DNA of 64,000 bases, taken from positions 77,108 through 141,107 of the forward strand of contig RHPI01000772.1 in assembly GCA_009103225.1 (NCBI GenBank). The letters run 5' to 3'. A program made the translations under genes and the position numbers. The DNA is from Chlorokybus atmophyticus. Taxonomy: Eukaryota > Streptophyta > Chlorokybophyceae > Chlorokybales > Chlorokybaceae. The notes below the pieces were generated by a model. It had not been told where the DNA came from. It saw only the letters and a program-made list of their open reading frames with translations, and made no database searches. Shown one piece after another: positions 22,588 through 34,483 of this stretch (the stretch's first letter is position 1; every line of letters begins with the position of its first letter).

Positions 22588-25332
22588 ATGCAGGGTGGTG
22601 TGGGTGTGAGTGAGGACGTGTTGAGCACGCCTTTGGGTGCTGCGCTAGCCGTGAGCACGAGGAATACAAGTCACAGTGGTGGTGGTGCACCTCCTCTTCC
22701 TCCTCTTCCACCTCCTGGTGCTCAACCTTCTCTCCCTCCTCTCCCACCACTCCAATGTTCTCTTCCACCTCTTGCACCCTCGCTTCCTCCTCTACCTCTG
22801 CCTCCGCTACCGAACAACACACACTACCACACAGATCCCAACATGGCGGCATTGCGAGAGCTCGTTGCACGCGGATCGCCCATCCATGGTGGGTTGGTTG
22901 TTGCAGTTGCTGTTGCTGCTGCTGCCGCTGCTGCTGTCGTGTGCGCGTGTGTGTACATGTTGTGTACATGTTGTGCACAACATGTTTGGATTGTTGTGTC
23001 TATGAAGGTGAGGCCTTGCACGGGTTTGTCACGGTGGTTGCGGGTACTCCCTTGTCCGAGTCGACAACCCAACATCAGCATCTCAGAAGCATGCACGCAG
23101 CTCACAACACCAACGACACCAACGACACCAACGACATGCACAACGGCGACGACAGCAATGCCGTCAACCACACGACCGACAACCCGTACCTGGCGGCCAT
23201 GTGGGAGATCATGTTGGCTTTGGGCGAATCGCTACCCAAGCTGTCGGCGCATGAGAACCCGGACAATATTGCACAGGACCACCCTTTGAGCGTTGGTAAT
23301 GACTTGTTGCTGTTGCTGCATTTCTTATGTGTGTGTATGTGTGTGTGTGTGTGCGTGTGCGTGTGCGCGTGCGCACACGCACACACATGTGCTTCTCAAC
23401 CAGATGTAGTGTCTCCTCACGGGCGTGGCCGCACAGCGGGTACGAGCGCCATCCAACAAGCCGATGCGGACCTCAGCAACCTGCAAGAAGAGGTATGGTT
23501 GTGTCTTCATGCATTGGCTTAGATAATCTTCAGGCACATGTTGCAACTGAGCTTGATGAAATTTTATCTCACAACATATGTTGGGTTTTGTTTGCTTCTT
23601 ATTCTGCTGTTATCACAGGTCAAAGCGGCGTGCAAGCAAGTCGGGCAGCAGTTTTATGAAACCGTCGAGCGCTTTCTGGTATGCAACACTTGTGTGACAG
23701 TGATGAAGTTGTCCCCACCGATAGGTTGCAAGTGTGATTGAAAAGAGATACAACGTAAACGTATTGCTCAGGGTGTTTGTATGTGTTGCGACTTGTTGTT
23801 GTGCGTGTACACAGAATAGTACATGTGTGTGCAGCATCTGCTCCCGACGAGCGTGCAGGACTCAGCCACGCCAGGGAAGGGGCTCGCGGTGGCAGCCGCA
23901 GCCGTATTGCAGGTGGGAATGAGATTGCAGGTGGTGTGTAACTTGTTGTTGTTGTTGTTGTATGCAAACACTCCTCTTTACTGCATTTCAGGGGCAGGCC
24001 CTGTTTATCCGGATACACGATGCAGTCGAGCGCCAAAAGAATGAGCTTCACAACAACAACAATGATAACATTACCACCATCAGCACAATCACTACCAACA
24101 CCAACATTGACAACGGTGCTTTAGTAAACGCAACCAACAGAGAAAAGACCAGCCCCACACACCAAGAGCCCAACAACAACAATGACGAAGATGACATTAA
24201 CGACGACAATGACATTGACAATGACCATGACAACGACAACAATGACGATGATGATGAAGATTATGAAGCAGAAGAGGAGGAAGAAGAAGAAGAGGAGGAG
24301 GAAGAAGATGATGGTGCGGACGATGAGGACTATGAAGGGGAGTCGCACAAAGGTGGAGGTGGAGGTGGAGGTGGTGGTGGTGATGGTTCACGTGACGTGC
24401 GTGTGTCTGCGGGAAGGCCAGGACGCGGACTGCCCGTGCGAGCCGTGCGGACGCTACGCGCGTGGCTGTTCAACCACTTCCTGCACCCGTAAGGGAGCAG
24501 CACAACAACAACAACACCAACACCAACACCAACACCAACACCAACAACAACAACATCAACACCAACAACACCAACAACAGCAGCAGCAGCGACCATGTCG
24601 TGTTGGTTTGAAGTGCAGAGGGTGTAGTAACGTTGCGTCTGGATTTCCTGTTAGGTATCCGGGGCAGAGCGATAAAGTGCGCATGGTTAGAGAGACGGAC
24701 TTGTCGAGAGTCCAGGTGAGTGGTTATTCGTGTTGCTGTTGCTGTTGTTCAACACATGTTGTTGCGAATGTGATTGCTGATTGCTGCTGCTTCTTTTGTG
24801 GTTTTGCTCCTTGTATTGCTGTTGCTGTTGTTCAGCACAAGTTGTTGCTAAACAGCTAATGTTGCTGCTGCTACCGTTGCTGTTGCAAAGTGCAGAGAGT
24901 ACCATCTGCCATTCTGATTGTCAGTGACTGACGTGTTGTATCCTTTGCATCCACCAGGTGTCCAACTGGTTCATCAACGCACGCGTCCGTCTCTGGCGCC
25001 CTCTCATCCTCGAGCTCTGCGGCGACAAGGCTTCCCACCCGCGAAGACCTACCAAGCGAACCTCAGGACAAGACAAGGACAAGGACAAGGACGAACAACA
25101 CAACAACAACAAGGACGAGAAGGAGGATGCCAACAACAAGATTAGTAACAGCAATGGTACGGATGAGGTGGCGCATCGGTGTAAGCGCAAGCGAGCGCAG
25201 CGCAAGTCGGCCGTCCATTGCAGGAGAGAGGCTGCCAAGAGGTTGACAACGCACGTGAGCGAGCCCGCGTCGTACGATACGATACCCACACGCAGCTCGC
25301 CACGCTTCCAACAGAACCAACACAGCCAGTAA
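22588..25332 (+). CDS. BELL-type TALE homeodomain transcription factor
   Basis: Sequence-specific nuclear transcription factor. Eight exons fit: 22588-22888, 23101-23295, 23404-23492, 23619-23678, 23835-23912, 23992-24488, 24655-24715 and 24958-25332, all GT-AG and phase-consistent, giving about 551 aa. The homeodomain (about residues 381-445) is TALE class, with the three-residue loop (HPYPG, around 408) and a recognition helix VSNWFINARVRLW that is nearly the plant BELL signature. Ahead of it lie a helix-rich segment (about 180-270, including GQALFIRIHDAVERQ) that may correspond to the BELL dimerisation region, then Asn/Asp/Glu-rich and Gly-rich linkers. The C-terminus is basic (KRKRAQRK). 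In green algae, BELL proteins pair with KNOX partners to switch on the zygote programme; that role is inferred from the family. The first exon is Pro-rich and its start codon is the weakest part; earlier exons may exist. Confidence 0.85.
24490..24600. repeat. CAACAA/CAACAC microsatellite in a homeobox intron
   Basis: Trinucleotide/hexanucleotide CAA-rich run within the intron that splits the homeodomain after the HP of the loop. It produces spurious Gln/His-rich frames. Confidence 0.85.
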
Positions 25333-26024
25333 AGCCAACACAGCCAAAGCCAGCAGAGCCAACAGCAGCAGGCGAGACGGTAGCCAAGGGCAAAGGTTGT
25401 GGTGTTATTGTATGGTGTTTACCATCCGGAGGGCGAGAGAACAGTACAAGTGCACGTGAGTGCATGTGCTATATTTATTTCGTTAATGCACGTATAGGGC
25501 CACTGCACATGTAGCGGGATGTAGCTGCATAATGTAGCTGCAAAATGTAGCAGCATGATTGCAATTGATGTGAGATGCATGCCAACAGTAGCCAAACGTA
25601 TCACTTCATATGATGATGGTAGCGCCTCTGTTGCAATGTTGACATGAGATACATGTCAGCCCGCACATACCAATTGACATGGATCCGCACATCACTTGCA
25701 ACTTGTTGCATCAGTGAGCCACACATGTGGGGACGGTATGCTGCGCACATGCACTCACACGCGCACGTGCACGCGCGCGCACATGCACAGGTTCATACCC
25801 ACATCAGCACATGAGCACACAACACCTCATCACAACCAAGCCTTGTGTACACGCGGTAAGTATTACTTAACCCGCTGCTACGCTACTACTTCAATCGCTG
25901 CTGTGCAGCCCCTTTATGCCTCTCCCAAATGCCTAATGGTGATGCTGATGATGTTGACATGAAGTTCACATTGAGTCCATGTTGGGTTAATGGGGATTAT
26001 ACGCTGTCTTTCTCTCTTTCCCTC

Positions 26025-26727
26025 TCAGTCCTTTTTCCCCCCCGTCACGTTCGGCGCCGGCTTATTGATCAGCGACTTGTGGATGTGCGGTATGACCCCC
26101 CCTCCCGCGATGGTCGCCTTGATGAGGGTGTCGAGCTCCTCGTCCCCGCGGATCGCCAGCTGCAAGTGACGGGGGGTGATGCGCTTGACTTTCAAATCCT
26201 TGGAGGCGTTGCCGGCGAGCTCGAGGACCTGAGGGGGAGGGGGAGAAACAAGATGTAGAGGTGTAACATGTCACACTCAGACGCGCGCACGTACATACCC
26301 ACAGGCACCACATGCAGAAAGTTCGCATGCGCCTAGTCCTTCACATGTGTGCACGTGCGACTTTGCATGCGAGCGCGCACGCACGTGCACTCGGAGTACG
26401 CAACCAGTGCCAACCATAAGGCAGGCTCCCGCTCACATACGGCAACGAAATTCGGCACCCCGACACCCACACTCTTCCTCTCACCTCCGCCGTGAGGTAC
26501 TCCAGTATGGCCGCCGAGTACACCGCCGCGGTCGCCCCGACCCTCCCGTTGGTGCTGACTCTGCTCTTGAGTATGCGGTGGATGCGTCCGACGGGGAACT
26601 GCAGTCCCGCGCGGGAGGAGCGCGACACGGGCTTCTTCTTGTCTTTGTTAGAAGGGTCGGAGGAGCCGGCGGGGACAACGCCCTTGCTGACGAGACCCTT
26701 GGCGCCCTTGCCGCCCTTGCCAGACAT
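26025..26727 (-). CDS. Histone variant H2A.Z
   Basis: Replacement histone of the H2A family, deposited in nucleosomes at promoters and other regulatory sites by SWR1-type remodellers. Two exons: 26485-26727 (81 codons from [11 protein letters not shown]) and 26025-26228, joined across a 256-bp GT-AG intron placed after ILEYLTAE. The fold is complete: [36 protein letters not shown] (split by the intron) and [15 protein letters not shown]2A.Z rather than canonical H2A is indicated by the [17 protein letters not shown] ending, the [10 protein letters not shown] acidic patch and the lengthened N-terminus. The protein is about 148 aa, and the tail continues a little past the usual end ([13 protein letters not shown]). 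It is convergent with the homeobox gene. Confidence 0.95.
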
Positions 26728-29010
26728 GGTGGAGGTGGCTGATCAGTGTGTGTGGGCTATTGTGTTGTTGGGATGATGCTGCTTGCGATGGTGGTGCTTC
26801 TCTCTCTTTGGTGCTTCTCCTGGTGTCTCCTGCTGGTGAAGGCAACTTGGCAGCTGCGTAGCTGCTGCTTCCTTGAGGTAGAGAGATGGAGACTCTGAGC
26901 TTCTGAGAGCCTCTTTTGCTCGCTCTTGCTCGCTCGGTTTGGGTTTGATTGAGAAGTTGCTGTGCTTCTGGTCAACACCTGTGTTCGAGTGCAGACAGGC
27001 ACTCAGTGTGTGCTGTGCTGCTGGTGGTGTGCCCGCTTGCAGAGGAATTGGAAGAGAAAGAGAAAGAGAAAAGGAGAGCGAGTGCAGAAGTCTAGGTATA
27101 TGGGTATGGTAATGGTGCAACCTCAGCAGTGGCAGCATTGCACGAGTGACGACGTACTGTACTGCATGACAGTATGCAATCCGATGAGTACGCTACGCCT
27201 GGTATATCCAGTGCGAATGTGTCCACAAACCATGCACACGTGCGCGCACATGCAAGCAGAGACATACACACAAAAGCACGCACACGAACACACAGAGCTT
27301 AGGCCCTTCAGCTTGCTGCATGCCATGCCATGCCATGCCATGCCTGGCCAGCCCCGCCCTGGCCCTGCCCGCCCAGGAATAAGGCGCTGCAGCTACACAA
27401 ATTCTGGCTTGAGCTGACGCTATAATGCCAGCGCACCTACACACGCACGCGCCTGTCGTTTGGGCCAGAAAACTCCTCACACACAGCTAATCTTGTCGTT
27501 GTGAAACCAGACACTGGGGGGTGGTTGCCCTCGCAGCAGAAACCCCGCAAAACGCACAAGCGAAAACGACACAGCAGGAAAACGTTCCCCCATGGCACCT
27601 GACTGGCAGCTGCGGAGCGGATGGGGCCACGCGCTTCCTGTACGCCCGCGCTCACGCCGACAACGACACCGCCGCCGCCGACGAGCCCGCCCAACGACAA
27701 CCGACCGACGACGTGCAGCAGCAGAGGGGCGGGCGGGCGCGGGAAAACCAAACACTACATTATTGAAAAAAACCATAAGGCTCTGCCCTCGCTATAAGAG
27801 CCTGCCCGCGAACAGACGTACACCCTGTGTGATCATCAGTGCTGTGGTGACTCGCAACACAACTTGTGAGCAAGATCAATTTTTGATCATGATCGTGCGC
27901 ACTAGTTTATGAAATCTGAACTTGTAAGTCACGTGTAATGACTCACAAGTTCATCATAATTCGTAAACTGTACATGCATGAAGCTGGATGCTGCAATTGA
28001 CAACGATGTCTTGTTGTAAACCACACGTGGATAATGCGGAACAACGGAACGAGGTATAACGAGGTATTACGTACAAGTGCATGATCAACAGACGGCATAA
28101 TGCATGACACTTCAGTTACATTCGTTTTGTGCGCCATTGCATTAGAAAACATGCTGCTGTATGTAGCATACAGATACTGACGGTTTATCTGATATGCATG
28201 TAGCTCTGTGCTTGGAATGTGCTCTTATCTAATTATGATTATGGTTATATAATCCCGCACGTGTTTGCTGATATAAACATATCATTACATTTTGCTTTTA
28301 GATGAGACCCTTACACAAGATCTAATTACTTTTATCAAGGCAACATAACGCTGGTACGACCAAAATACAACCCTCACTGTTATTATATTAGCAGGATACT
28401 TAAAATTGCGAATAGAATAACCCCGTTATTATATTGTATCTTATAGAAACAGTGTCTGCTTATAAAGTTTTTTAGCAATTCAGGTGAACTTATTCCTTTG
28501 AACACTATGTAGTTGACATATTCCTGGTGCGTAGCTAAGAATGCATATAAATTGACCATATTATTGAAGTACGAGGGCTAGATTACGGTAAATTCAGCGT
28601 GGATAGGTTGTACTACGGAGAGATGATTCTCTCCTTCGTACGTGTAAATTCTTATATCTTGCATTATTCTGCATGCAACACACTACAAGCGCAATAACAA
28701 TGATATTGCCTTCACTCTCTTCATTGGAAGGACGTAAATGCATATATCGCAATTATGTCATAGCGGATACTTGAAGAAACTTTGCGTACTTATATACGCA
28801 TGTTGTTCAGAAGTTGACACAAGGGTAAGCATGAACGTGCATATATTGTGTATCAACATTCATTACAAGCAATTCCTAGCAAGATTGCTATGAAAAGAGC
28901 GGTTACTGACACTTGCAATACAATCTCACCAGCAACTCACCATAACACTTCTCGCAACAGGCAATGCATGTTGCTTTACAACACATTGCAGACTCACACA
29001 AATGCATGTG
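26728..29010. other. Upstream region of H2A.Z and intergenic sequence
   Basis: No second gene was supported. 26760-27100 is probably H2A.Z leader/promoter, judging by position. 27310-27375 has short tandem CATGC and GGCC/CCTG words. 28380-28440 includes GAATAACCCCGTTATTATATTG, a fragment resembling the subterminal part of family T elements. The rest (28150-28850) is AT-rich without long frames. Confidence 0.4.
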
Positions 29011-30128
29011 TCACGACGACAAAGGTGAAGCGGAGTCGTTGTTGCCAAAGTCGCGCTCTATGCAGGCGAGCACGTGGTCATGCATCTGGTCCACGGCCGC
29101 AGGGAACGACCCCGCAGTCAGACGCACAACGGCCACGCCGCGGTCCTCATAAGAAAGCAAGTAATCCTACGAGAAGGATCGTTAAACATCCAACACTGAG
29201 AATAGAAGTTGGACGAGCAGGACTGGTTTGTTGGGTTGGCATGCTGCAACAATTCTTATACATGCACCTCAGTGCACAACACGCACAGCACACACGCATG
29301 CGCGTGCGTGCGCGCGCACACGCACATCACATACACCCACCTGTATCTCCCGCATGCGCGCCAGCAGTCGTTCCTTCATCCCTCCTCTTCCCCCATCTTC
29401 CCCACCCTCCTGACTCACACCGCTATTCCCTCCACCATCTCCGACAGAACCGCCACCCCCGCCGTGATGGTGGTGGTACCGCGTGGCGATCCAGTCGTCC
29501 ACCAGCAGCGCGTGGTCGGACTCGGACATCGCGAGGACAAAGGGAACGACGATACCTCTGGAGGATGTTGTTGGTGGTGGTGGTGGCATGAGTCTGTCTT
29601 CGTTGCTGTTGTTGTTGTTGTTATTGGTGGTGGTGGTGGTGGTGGTGATGTTGTCACCCTCTTTGGCACCGCTCGTGCTCGGCTTGCTGCTGCTGTCGTT
29701 GTTCTCACCTTCTTTGTGCCCCTCCTCACTGTGGTTGCGCGTGTGCGTGTCGTTGTGCTGCTCGGTGGTGCTGGTGTGGTTGTGGGTGCTGGCATCGTTG
29801 TTGTGGGTGTTTGGCTCGGCGCCGTCGGGCTGGTCCTGGGCAGGTAGGACGTTGAGGTATATGCCCGGGTCGAGGTGGAGGCCCTCCATGATGATGGGCT
29901 TGCCGTCCGACACGCACTTGTCCAGATCTCCCTCCACACCTGCATGACACAGTGGACACATCAAGTAGAGACGCACACGTACACACAACAACCGCTCCAG
30001 TCCACACTTGCCTTTGCGCACGACGCGGCACTCCCGTCTATACTCGTCCACGAGCGCCGCCCCACTCAACTCCGGCCGATCCCACAACGCCTCCCGCGCC
30101 AACGGCGCCCTGCATCACATCCACACAA

Positions 30129-30161
<33 letters not shown>

Positions 30162-31373
30162 GGTCATCTCTTTTATGATGATGACAACAGCAACAACAAC
30201 AACAGCTCACCCTTCAGTTGCGCGCAGGAGTTCGTATACGAGGTCCGTCTGCAGCACGTTGGGCAGGTTGAGTCGCTGCGCGAGGTGGGTGGCAAGCGTG
30301 GACTTGCCGCTGCACGCGCTGCCGCACACAACAACCACGAGCGGCGCCCTCGCGTGATGAAACCTGATATGTTGTTGTTGTTGTTGTGGTGGTGGTGGTG
30401 TGATGTGTGTGATGGCGAGACTAGTGCTTGCCTTGTCATCATGCGGTAGCGTGAGATGTACTCGGCCCCGAAGCCTCGTCGCTCCATCACCTGTGTAATT
30501 GTTGTGTTGTTGCTATGTGCTTATGTGAAAGAGAGTACACTCACACTGAAACAGGCGTCAAGTGTCATACGGAGAGTGTCTTTCTGTATGTCTTTTGCTT
30601 GCCTTGAAGAGGTTGGACTCAAGGTCGGACTGTGACCTGCACCACATGATATGGATAACAAAGATGGGAGACCAAAGAGAAAGATGATAAAGATGTTGCG
30701 TACTTGTTGTGATGTGAATCGTTTGATACGCATACAAGCACACGCGACACTAATGAAACGCGAGTGCAGATTGTGGTGTGCAAGAAGGCTAAACCTGATT
30801 GCAGTAGTGGATAGTACGATGCGACAGCAACGGCAACGACAACAACAACAACATCAGCGTTGACAGCAACGAGAGTGACGTACACGTCCAGGAGATTGTT
30901 GTCGACCATGAGCTTCTTGAGCTCGAGGGCGATCTTGACGGCGCTTTCGCTCGGGATCTGATCAGGTTAGGCAACTGTTTATCAACAAGCACATTGCATG
31001 TCTGTCTGTTTGTGTGCTTGCCTACCTTTGTGACTGTGAGTGTGCGGGAGAGGAGGAAGCGCGACAGCACGTAGTAGTGGTCAGAGTGCTGGCCCAACCA
31101 CACACGCACCTGTTTCATGGCGCATACGCATGTGTGGGTGGGGTTAAGCATACTTGAGCGTGTGCATGCATATGAACAATTGCACCTGTGCGCATACGCA
31201 CATGCGCACACGCACACGCATGCACATGGACTCGCGAAGCATACATGCGCAAGTGTCCTTGCGCAAGGCACGCGTGCATGCCTTGCACTGAAATGTGCAT
31301 GTGCCTGCGCATGCGCATGCATGTACCTGTCAGTGTGTGTATGCAAGTGAAGGCACGTATCTTGTTGCAAGTT

Positions 31374-31410
<37 letters not shown>

Positions 31411-31798
31411 ACATTCGTTGTGCTGATAGTGATGATTTGTTTTTGGTCACCCACCAATGCAACGACATTGCGTTGGGTTGTGCATTGTGGTGAGCCAATA
31501 CACAACAACAACGAGGGATAATAACGTGAGACAACACATTATATTATGTAGCTATTGCTAAGATCACTGTTGGAAACGAGTCAAAGAATGCTTGACTCAC
31601 CTTAACAAAATCATATTTGCTGCTTGGCCGCCTGGGACTCCTCTGATTGAGCGGCGGCCTGGCGGCCTCATCCTCTCCTCCTCCCCCTCCCCGTCCTGCT
31701 CCTCCTGCTTCTTCTCCACATCCTCCTCCTCCTGCTTCGCCTCCGCCTTCTCCTCCTCCTCCAGCCCCGGACGCCGCCGCTGCGTCGTGGGAACTCAT
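29011..31798 (-). CDS. 2-phosphoglycerate-kinase-like P-loop protein with ATP-cone
   Basis: Predicted kinase related to archaeal 2-phosphoglycerate kinase and its plant homologues; the plant substrate is not established. Nine phase-consistent exons: 31601-31798, 31026-31109, 30884-30957, 30603-30636, 30432-30490, 30211-30363, 30012-30109, 29341-29939 and 29011-29166, encoding 484 aa. The N-terminus is Gly/Glu-rich, followed by an ATP-cone-like region (KYDFVKVRVWLGQHSDHYY to YISRYRMM, about 61-148). A Walker A motif GSACSGKST follows at 164-172, then LNLPNVLQTDLVYELLR, ECRVVRKG and GKPIIMEGLHLDP, typical of the plant proteins. The C-terminal part ends in DYLLSYEDRGVAVV and FPAAVDQMHDHVL. Between GLHLDP and PFVLAMSESDHALL lies a ~100-residue insert of Asn/Thr/Ser/Glu repeats. 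Three introns use GC donors. The start at 31798 is chosen as the ATG opening the Gly-rich leader; an in-frame upstream extension to 32026 is possible but unlikely. Confidence 0.88.
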
Positions 31799-32317
31799 GC
31801 CGCCACGTGGCACACGCACACACAGGGCGCAGAGGCCAGGTGTAACTTGCAGCGTATTTGAGATGGCGCAACGTAATCCTCGTAATTCGCACCTCGTATA
31901 CCAGATGACGTAACCCAAAGGCAAAGGGAAGATACAATTAGGAAGATGAAGTTGTGTCGTGGAAGTTCCGTCACTTGATCGGGCGCTGGCGTTACTTAAC
32001 AGTGGAACGGACTGAATGGATTCCAAAGCTACCTCACATGTGTGCGTTTGCTTGTGAGATTTGTACTACAGCGTCTTGCACGCACAGGGGCTGGCCCACA
32101 TGCATCAGCTTTTGAAGCTGCTGTTGTTAACACTTGAGGAGAATAGTTTGTGACGTGAGCGTAACTGCATGTGTGTACAGCTGCTGTTGGTGACTTGTGT
32201 ACCCGTGCATGTGTGCTGATCCAGGCACAGTTGCATCAGGGCCAGAGAGGAGTTGTATTGTGCGTGTGTACTCATAGTTGTTGGGCATCTTTATATAGTC
32301 CGACCCAAGAACACACG
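31799..32317. promoter_or_regulatory. Probable bidirectional promoter between divergent genes
   Basis: About 520 bp separates the divergent start codons of the 2PGK-like gene (-) and the ubiquitin-like gene (+). TTTATATAG at 32290-32298 resembles a TATA element on the plus strand, but it lies only ~20 bp before the chosen ATG. Either the leader is very short or transcription starts elsewhere. The promoter role is inferred from position. Confidence 0.35.
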
Positions 32318-33494
<1,177 letters not shown>

Positions 33495-34483
33495 ACGCAG
33501 ACACAAGGACGGCAGGAGGGCGTGCTGCACAATGTGTCTGAGTGCAACCCCTGTCCCTGTGCCTCCTAATGGATGACGCAATACGTATTGGACAACTGTG
33601 TGCTAAAGGCGGGCCAAGAATGCCCATACTGCAATTGGCAATCTTAATCGTCTGTCTGAGAGTGTGAACAAGCAACCAGCAATAAGTCAAACGTGATTGG
33701 TGCGATGGTAGTGGTAACGCCCCAGGCTCCACATGTAAAGTAGTTGCGTGTACCAGAAAGTTGTACAGGATTTGCAAGAACCTGTATATGTTTGGAGTGC
33801 TCTTTCTCTTTATCCAAGTTCGTAGACACTGTGGACATGGGCATGTACCTAGTAGTCGGCTGTGCTGGTTACTAAGTTTGCCATTCATCGGTACCGGTCA
33901 TATACACAACTGAAGCAGGACACTTGCACCGTAATCTGCTTGCCGCCGCAAGCAAGAGCAGACTACTGTCGAAAGCAGTTTCAACGTAGCCCTGGCCAAC
34001 TTGTTATTGTCTCAACTGTGACTTTATGTGACGTCCAACGTCCAAGCAACTTGCATGCGCCCCCCGCCCCCCNNNNNNNNNNNNNNNNNNNNNNNNNNNN
34101 NNNNNNNNNNNNNNNNNNNNNNNNNNNNNNNNNNNNNNNNNNNNNNNNNNNNNNNNNNNNNNNNNNNNNNNNNNNNCCCCCCCCCCCCCCCCCCCCCCAA
34201 GATGTTGCGCAACTAGTGCACACGGACGCACAGCAGTGCATATGGACAATTAGCCATTGCAGCCACGAGCAGCAACAGCTACAAAACTAGCGAGACATCA
34301 CGTGTACTTCTAACAGTGTCAATCGATTCGTTCTACAAGACGGCAGTACGGACTAGCTGACAGCCAATGCAGCAAAGGGGTCGGGCTCTAAGCTATGCGC
34401 AATATTGACACAGAGCGGCATAGCTGCTGGCACACACACGCGCGTATGTATCGTTACCGTGAGTTGATGAGGCAACCCTCTTC
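33495..34483. other. Intergenic between convergent genes, with assembly gap
   Basis: 3' flanks of the ubiquitin-like (+) and LysM (-) genes. It contains a gap of 104 unknown bases (34073-34176) bounded on both sides by poly-C, so the missing sequence is probably C-rich simple repeat. No other gene was seen. Confidence 0.6.

Noticed and set aside
24048-24859. Alternative frames over the acidic region of the homeobox gene (Met/Thr/Lys-rich and Leu/Val-rich)
   Set aside because: Shadows of the Asn/Asp/Glu-coding repeats; only the frame leading into the homeodomain splices in phase.
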